A stretch of 8,195 nt of DNA from JABHCC01 sp034658635 (lineage in GTDB: Bacteria > Bacteroidota > Bacteroidia > Bacteroidales > UBA12481), in assembly GCA_034658635.1 (NCBI GenBank), contig JAYEFL010000339.1:1-8195 (forward strand). Reading direction: 5' to 3'. The notes beneath the pieces were generated by a model. It saw only the letters and a list, made by a program, of their open reading frames with translations, ran no database searches and was not told the DNA's origin. Position numbers and translations under genes: made by a program. Shown piece by piece: positions 4,862 through 8,195 of this stretch (position 1 is the stretch's first letter; each line of letters begins with the position of its first letter).

Positions 4862-6421
4862 TTAATAGTTTTGAACACACCTCACCGGCAATCCATTCCT
4901 CCTCTGCGAAGTATCCTCCTGAAAATCGGGCTTATCATTAAATACTGACCGAATCATAGACAAATGGTTCAATCCGGTTCCGGGGTTAATATTACTACTC
5001 CACATATAGCCTGCTTGTCCGGAATCGTAGAATTTTCTCTCAGCAAAAATCAGATATCCTGAGTATAATATCTCAAATCCCGAATTTGATCCCCATACCA
5101 GATTATCGCCGGCAGCAACTCCCAAATCCTCCTTGTAATAGAGCATTAACTCTCTCCATTCATCTACATTCGGAATATGCCATCCCGGAGGACAAATACC
5201 TTCAGCATTGATATTTTCAGAAAAGCCCATGGCCTCATCCCATTGATATAAACCTCCGTAGATATCGCAATTCTCTTTCTTATTGGCATAACAATACTTC
5301 TCTGTTTTTCCATTATCTCTCTGGTAACCATCGCCAACATCACCACCAGAACTGGCATTAATCATAGTACCTACATTGAGGTTTTGAGCTAACCAGAGTT
5401 TGTCGTTAATATTAACTGTTTTGTATTTTTTCCCATCCCGGGGATCGGTCATCACAGACATCTCATTTATAGGGGTAAGAGTTGAAAAAATCCAGGTCTC
5501 ACTTGAAACAATATGATCGTAGGGATCTTTTGCAACAATTTTCCAATAGTAATCTGATGTAAACTCCAGAGGGAGACAGAGATAAGAAAAAGCGGTAATA
5601 TCAGATGCAATTTTAGGCGGGTTATCTGAACTGCCAAAGTATACATCGAATAACAATTCATCACCATCAGGATCGGTACACGACCATTCCAGCAGGCAAC
5701 GGCTTGTAACCGCATTATCATCATTCAACGGAGAAATGTTCAGAGGAGATTCTGGTTCCTGATTTGTTCCTCCCACAACCAACATATAGCTGGCGACATC
5801 CGTAAGCCCCTTACTGTCAACAACCTCAAGCTGGATATCGTAATCGCCAGAGATTGTGTATTGATACTCAGCTATTTTTCCGCTTGAAAATTCCGTATCC
5901 CAGGTGCCATCTCCTTCAAAATCCCATCGCACCTGCAGACTGTTGTTATCATCTTCAGCATCGCTGCATGAAGAGGCGTCAAAAATGAATATATCCTGCA
6001 GATATCCGGTTTCAGGATTAACAATAAAATTTGCATTAGGTGCACGATTAGGCCAGGCAATTCTGAGAAAATCAGTTTTTCTGACTGTCAATCCTTCAGT
6101 ATCCCTCACCTCCAGAGTAATATAATAAGTCCCGCCTGTAGCAAATTTATGCTCTGCAATCTTATTTGTAGTAAACTCGGTATCGAAGATTGAATCCGAC
6201 TCCCAGTCCCAACGAACCTCCAACTCCTCAGTAGGATCTTCGATATCCCTGACGTCGCTGGCATCAAAAACAAAGGTTGAATCCACACTACCATAAGAAG
6301 GACTAATAGTAAACAATGCTGAAGGGACAGTATTGTGTTTATCATCGCAAGATTGGAACAAGACGGGCGACAAGACAAGAAGGGTAATCAGGCTGATTGT
6401 TGATAGTTGTTTTAATTTCAT
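4862..6421 (-). CDS. surface lipoprotein: two PKD domains, Fn3-like domain, FISUMP domain
   Basis: This 519-residue protein has a lipoprotein signal peptide with lipobox LFQSC (Cys25). Two PKD-like domains follow at about 34-122 and 128-217. They are clear internal duplicates: VRWDWESDSIFDTEF matches VRWDFEGDGTWDTEF, each followed by KIAE and GxYxIxLEVxDxxGLT. A Fn3-like sandwich lies at about 223-315 (LEWSCTDPDGDELLFDVYFG and YYWKIVAKD). The C-terminus, about 321-519, is a FISUMP ('Fibrobacter succinogenes major paralogous') domain, with TDPRDGKKYKTVNINDKLWLAQNLN, CPPGWHIPNVDEW, MWSS and a terminal PVRCV. The protein is probably displayed on the cell surface. FISUMP domains have no established biochemical activity, and glycan or protein binding is only a guess. 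Cys residues at 377, 385, 410 and 515 may form disulfides. A -7 box lies about 27 bp upstream, and ubiX follows after 5 bp. Confidence 0.87.
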   Translation of the reverse strand: MKLKQLSTISLITLLVLSPVLFQSCDDKHNTVPSALFTISPSYGSVDSTFVFDASDVRDIEDPTEELEVRWDWESDSIFDTEFTTNKIAEHKFATGGTYYITLEVRDTEGLTVRKTDFLRIAWPNRAPNANFIVNPETGYLQDIFIFDASSCSDAEDDNNSLQVRWDFEGDGTWDTEFSSGKIAEYQYTISGDYDIQLEVVDSKGLTDVASYMLVVGGTNQEPESPLNISPLNDDNAVTSRCLLEWSCTDPDGDELLFDVYFGSSDNPPKIASDITAFSYLCLPLEFTSDYYWKIVAKDPYDHIVSSETWIFSTLTPINEMSVMTDPRDGKKYKTVNINDKLWLAQNLNVGTMINASSGGDVGDGYQRDNGKTEKYCYANKKENCDIYGGLYQWDEAMGFSENINAEGICPPGWHIPNVDEWRELMLYYKEDLGVAAGDNLVWGSNSGFEILYSGYLIFAERKFYDSGQAGYMWSSNINPGTGLNHLSMIRSVFNDKPDFQEDTSQRRNGLPVRCVQNY

Positions 6422-6447
6422 TTCCTGATTATTAATTAGTGTATGTG

Positions 6448-6455
6448 CAAAGGTA
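6448..6455 (-). promoter_or_regulatory. predicted -7 promoter box for the lipoprotein-ubiX unit
   Basis: The minus strand reads TACCTTTG, an exact TAnnTTTG match, 27 bp before the ATG at 6421. The expected -33 position, 17-23 bp upstream, falls inside the GC-rich octamer array (6465-6512), and no TTTG is present there. The ATG is preceded at close range by AGGAA, a weak ribosome binding site. Confidence 0.5.
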
Positions 6456-6464
6456 GGAAAAACT

Positions 6465-6512
6465 GGGACTCGGGGACTCGGGGACTCGGGGGCTCTGGGG
6501 CTCGGGGGTCAC
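6465..6512. repeat. 8-bp tandem array GGGACTCG, three exact plus three degenerate units
   Basis: GGGACTCG is repeated exactly at 6465, 6473 and 6481, followed by GGGGCTCT (6489), GGGGCTCG (6497) and GGGGTCAC (6505). The last unit contains the TGA stop codon of the cytochrome gene (plus 6509-6511). The array fills the gap between the cytochrome stop and the -7 box of the lipoprotein gene. Its 8-bp period is the same as that of the array at 871-978. Confidence 0.9.
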
Positions 6513-7876
6513 TGGATCTTTAATGTTCTTACGTCTCTGGATACTTCTATTACTGGTCTTCTTTCCACCTTCAAGAAATCAGCATGTGGATCCGGCATTC
6601 GGCGATAATTCAAAATAGCTGTCAGGGTATATTGTCCATTAGGTAAATCATCAGGAATGCTAATTGTATATGCTTCCATTCTCTCCTCCAGAGGTCTGAG
6701 TCTGTTTTCTATCTCTTCAACACAAAACCACTGAGCATAAGTATATTCTCCTTTTGAGTCTAAGAATACAGAGTGATAAATCCTGTCGCCTTCTGTAAGT
6801 CCGTCACGCTCAATTGCTTCTGAAAGCTCACTATGATTTGGATAGGCAATCTTCTCATTGCTTGTGATAAAGTATTTATCATTTGGATCAGAGGGATTAA
6901 CGGGAACGGGGATATGCAATACTTCTTCACCTTTCTCATTATTCAGGCTCACATGCAACCAAACATCTCTTTCCTCAACTGAGCCGGTGGGGAAATTATG
7001 ACCAGTAGCCAGAGCCTTCACCATGATTGAAAAGTCGATTTCTTCTCCGGTCGTTACAGTTTCGAACTCCTCCTGAAAAAATACACCGGCAGCACCCTCA
7101 ACAAACTCAGCAAAACCTCCACCAAACCAATGATCGTGATTCAGTTCTCTTTGAAAGCCCATTTTTGCAGGCTTACCGGCCATAGGTTGCATGTGACAGG
7201 TCTGACAAAGTATGCCCCGGGCAGGATAAACGCTCTCCTGATACTCATGCTCGGTGGCCTTTACCCATACATCATAAGGATTTAGCTCATTGTGGCATGT
7301 GGCACAAATATTGGCATCTTCAAACATCTCAGTAGTCTGAGTTTCATGGTATGGAGACCACGGAAACTCAAGATCTGCCCGCTTTGCATCAATTTCGTCT
7401 GTGGCATGAGATATATAATCATGATTGAAGGCCGGATCGTTCTCAAATCGGTCAAGCGTATGGCAGAAATCACAGAAAATCCCCCTGTCGGCACGAGTCT
7501 TATTTCCATCTCCCCTATTCCAGTGATTATCAGTTTCAACACTTCTTTCAGGTAATCTGTCTCCGGATAAAAAAGCGGATGGAGAGTGACACCCAATACA
7601 ATTTTCATTTTCCTTAGCTACCTTATCATCAAATGACATAGAAGGAAGCAGCACATCAAAATACTGGGCCTGAAAGAAATCGCCGGTAAAGCCTTTTGAA
7701 TGCTGAGAGGTATTCCAGGTGTCGAATCTATCCCAATGACATCCAGAGCATGTCATCGGATCCTCAAAGTAATGATATTGCTTATTCTGGTCTTCCTTTT
7801 TACTTAGAAGGGTAGCACTTGTAAGGGCTGCTAGTATAATAATGGAAATCGGAATCATTCTTTTCAAAGATCTCAT
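6509..7876 (-). CDS. pentaheme cytochrome c, multiheme cytochrome family
   Basis: This 455-residue protein is exported through an N-terminal hydrophobic segment (residues 7-24, IPISIIILAALTSATLLS), which may be a signal peptide or an uncleaved anchor. Five CxxCH heme-binding motifs are seen: CSGCH (43-47), CIGCH (93-97), CDFCH (135-139), CATCH (191-195) and CQTCH (224-228), all in the N-terminal half. The C-terminal half has no hemes and begins with ATGHNFPTGSVEERDVWLHV, a GHxFPTG...R signature often found after the heme domain in cytochrome c554-like/multiheme proteins. The rest is probably a beta-sandwich. It should carry electrons in the periplasm or at the outer membrane; no substrate can be named. 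A barrel gene ends 21 bp upstream, suggesting a common message. The stop codon lies inside an octamer array. Start: ATG 7874-7876; a second Met at residue 7 is an alternative. Confidence 0.88.
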   Translation of the reverse strand: MRSLKRMIPISIIILAALTSATLLSKKEDQNKQYHYFEDPMTCSGCHWDRFDTWNTSQHSKGFTGDFFQAQYFDVLLPSMSFDDKVAKENENCIGCHSPSAFLSGDRLPERSVETDNHWNRGDGNKTRADRGIFCDFCHTLDRFENDPAFNHDYISHATDEIDAKRADLEFPWSPYHETQTTEMFEDANICATCHNELNPYDVWVKATEHEYQESVYPARGILCQTCHMQPMAGKPAKMGFQRELNHDHWFGGGFAEFVEGAAGVFFQEEFETVTTGEEIDFSIMVKALATGHNFPTGSVEERDVWLHVSLNNEKGEEVLHIPVPVNPSDPNDKYFITSNEKIAYPNHSELSEAIERDGLTEGDRIYHSVFLDSKGEYTYAQWFCVEEIENRLRPLEERMEAYTISIPDDLPNGQYTLTAILNYRRMPDPHADFLKVERRPVIEVSRDVRTLKIQ

Positions 7877-7897
7877 ATGCTTAAGCTAATTGGTCGG

Positions 7898-8195
7898 TTA
7901 AATAAATTCCCATGACAGGATACTCTTGATAATGATGTTATCTGCAGGATCTGTTAATCCTATTCCAATACCTGTATGCCACCTGATTTTTTTGTATTTA
8001 CCAAGAAACAGGTTGAATGAAGGAAATATATAGTGTTTCTGTTCCGGGAATCCAGGCATATCATACAATTCTCCCATCTTAGAATAGTATTCAAGTCGGG
8101 GTTGAAACACAAGACTTTTGGTATAGGTATAGGCGCCATTGAGCGCAAACTCAAGCCCTTCGGTAACATCTGCTCCACTTATTTTTTTCTCAAAT
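7898..8195 (-). CDS. probable outer-membrane beta-barrel protein, C-terminal end only
   Basis: The frame is open from the window edge (first full codon at 8194) and gives 98 residues before a TAA at 7898-7900; the start lies beyond the window. The sequence alternates polar and hydrophobic residues in strand-length runs such as GLEFALNGAYTYTKSLVFQPRLEYYS, HYIFPSFNLFLG, RWHTGIGIGLT and IIIKSILSWEF. The runs are joined by short turns and the protein ends close to a terminal aromatic (WEF-I), as outer-membrane barrels do. The family cannot be named from this fragment. It sits 21 bp upstream of the pentaheme cytochrome in the same direction. A barrel-plus-cytochrome pair would fit electron exchange across the outer membrane, but a plain porin or hypothetical envelope protein is equally possible. 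Confidence 0.55.
   Translation of the reverse strand, partial: FEKKISGADVTEGLEFALNGAYTYTKSLVFQPRLEYYSKMGELYDMPGFPEQKHYIFPSFNLFLGKYKKIRWHTGIGIGLTDPADNIIIKSILSWEFI

Noticed and set aside
1..8195. tRNA, rRNA or riboswitch
   Set aside because: No cloverleaf, rRNA-like block or recognised riboswitch core was seen on either strand.

Overview
The window looks like a piece of a Bacteroidota chromosome, probably a free-living Bacteroidia-type organism. Four things point there. Three spots upstream of genes match the Bacteroidota -7 promoter consensus TAnnTTTG. Ribosome binding sites are weak or absent. There is a stand-alone carboxypeptidase-regulatory-like secreted protein. There is also a lipoprotein that combines PKD domains with a FISUMP-type domain. 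These assignments come from reading the sequence and recalling families; no database search was possible.

Layout. Positions 1-254 (+) hold the end of an ASKHA/DUF4445 (RACo-like) corrinoid-activation type protein. It overlaps by 19 bp, tail to tail, a minus-strand pair: an exported MORN-repeat protein (2258-2725) followed by an exported TPR protein (236-2239, TTG start). A clear hairpin terminator and a promoter separate this pair from the next minus-strand gene, a small secreted carboxypeptidase-regulatory-like protein (2844-3194). That gene is divergent from comF (3339-4049, +), and the shared intergenic region carries an 11-bp-period direct repeat typical of a response-regulator site. A 243-bp gene-free stretch between comF and ubiX is packed with hairpins and flanked by 29-bp direct repeats. 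The rest is one minus-strand series: the end of a probable outer-membrane beta-barrel (7898-8195), a pentaheme cytochrome c (6509-7876), a PKD/FISUMP lipoprotein (4862-6421) and ubiX flavin prenyltransferase (4293-4856).

How the genes may work together. The barrel and cytochrome are 21 bp apart and plausibly belong to one envelope electron-transfer unit. The lipoprotein and ubiX are 5 bp apart but may be transcribed from their own promoter inside the 87-bp gap behind the cytochrome. The MORN and TPR genes form a two-gene operon of exported repeat proteins.

The most unusual content is two tandem arrays that both have an 8-bp period. One has 13 copies inside the TPR gene; the number of copies sets the reading frame, and both other frames stop soon after the array. 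The other lies between the cytochrome stop codon and the -7 box of the lipoprotein gene. Both are candidates for copy-number (phase) variation. The composite palindromic element that forms the end of ubiX is the third feature worth a second look. No wholly new defence or mobile system is evident.
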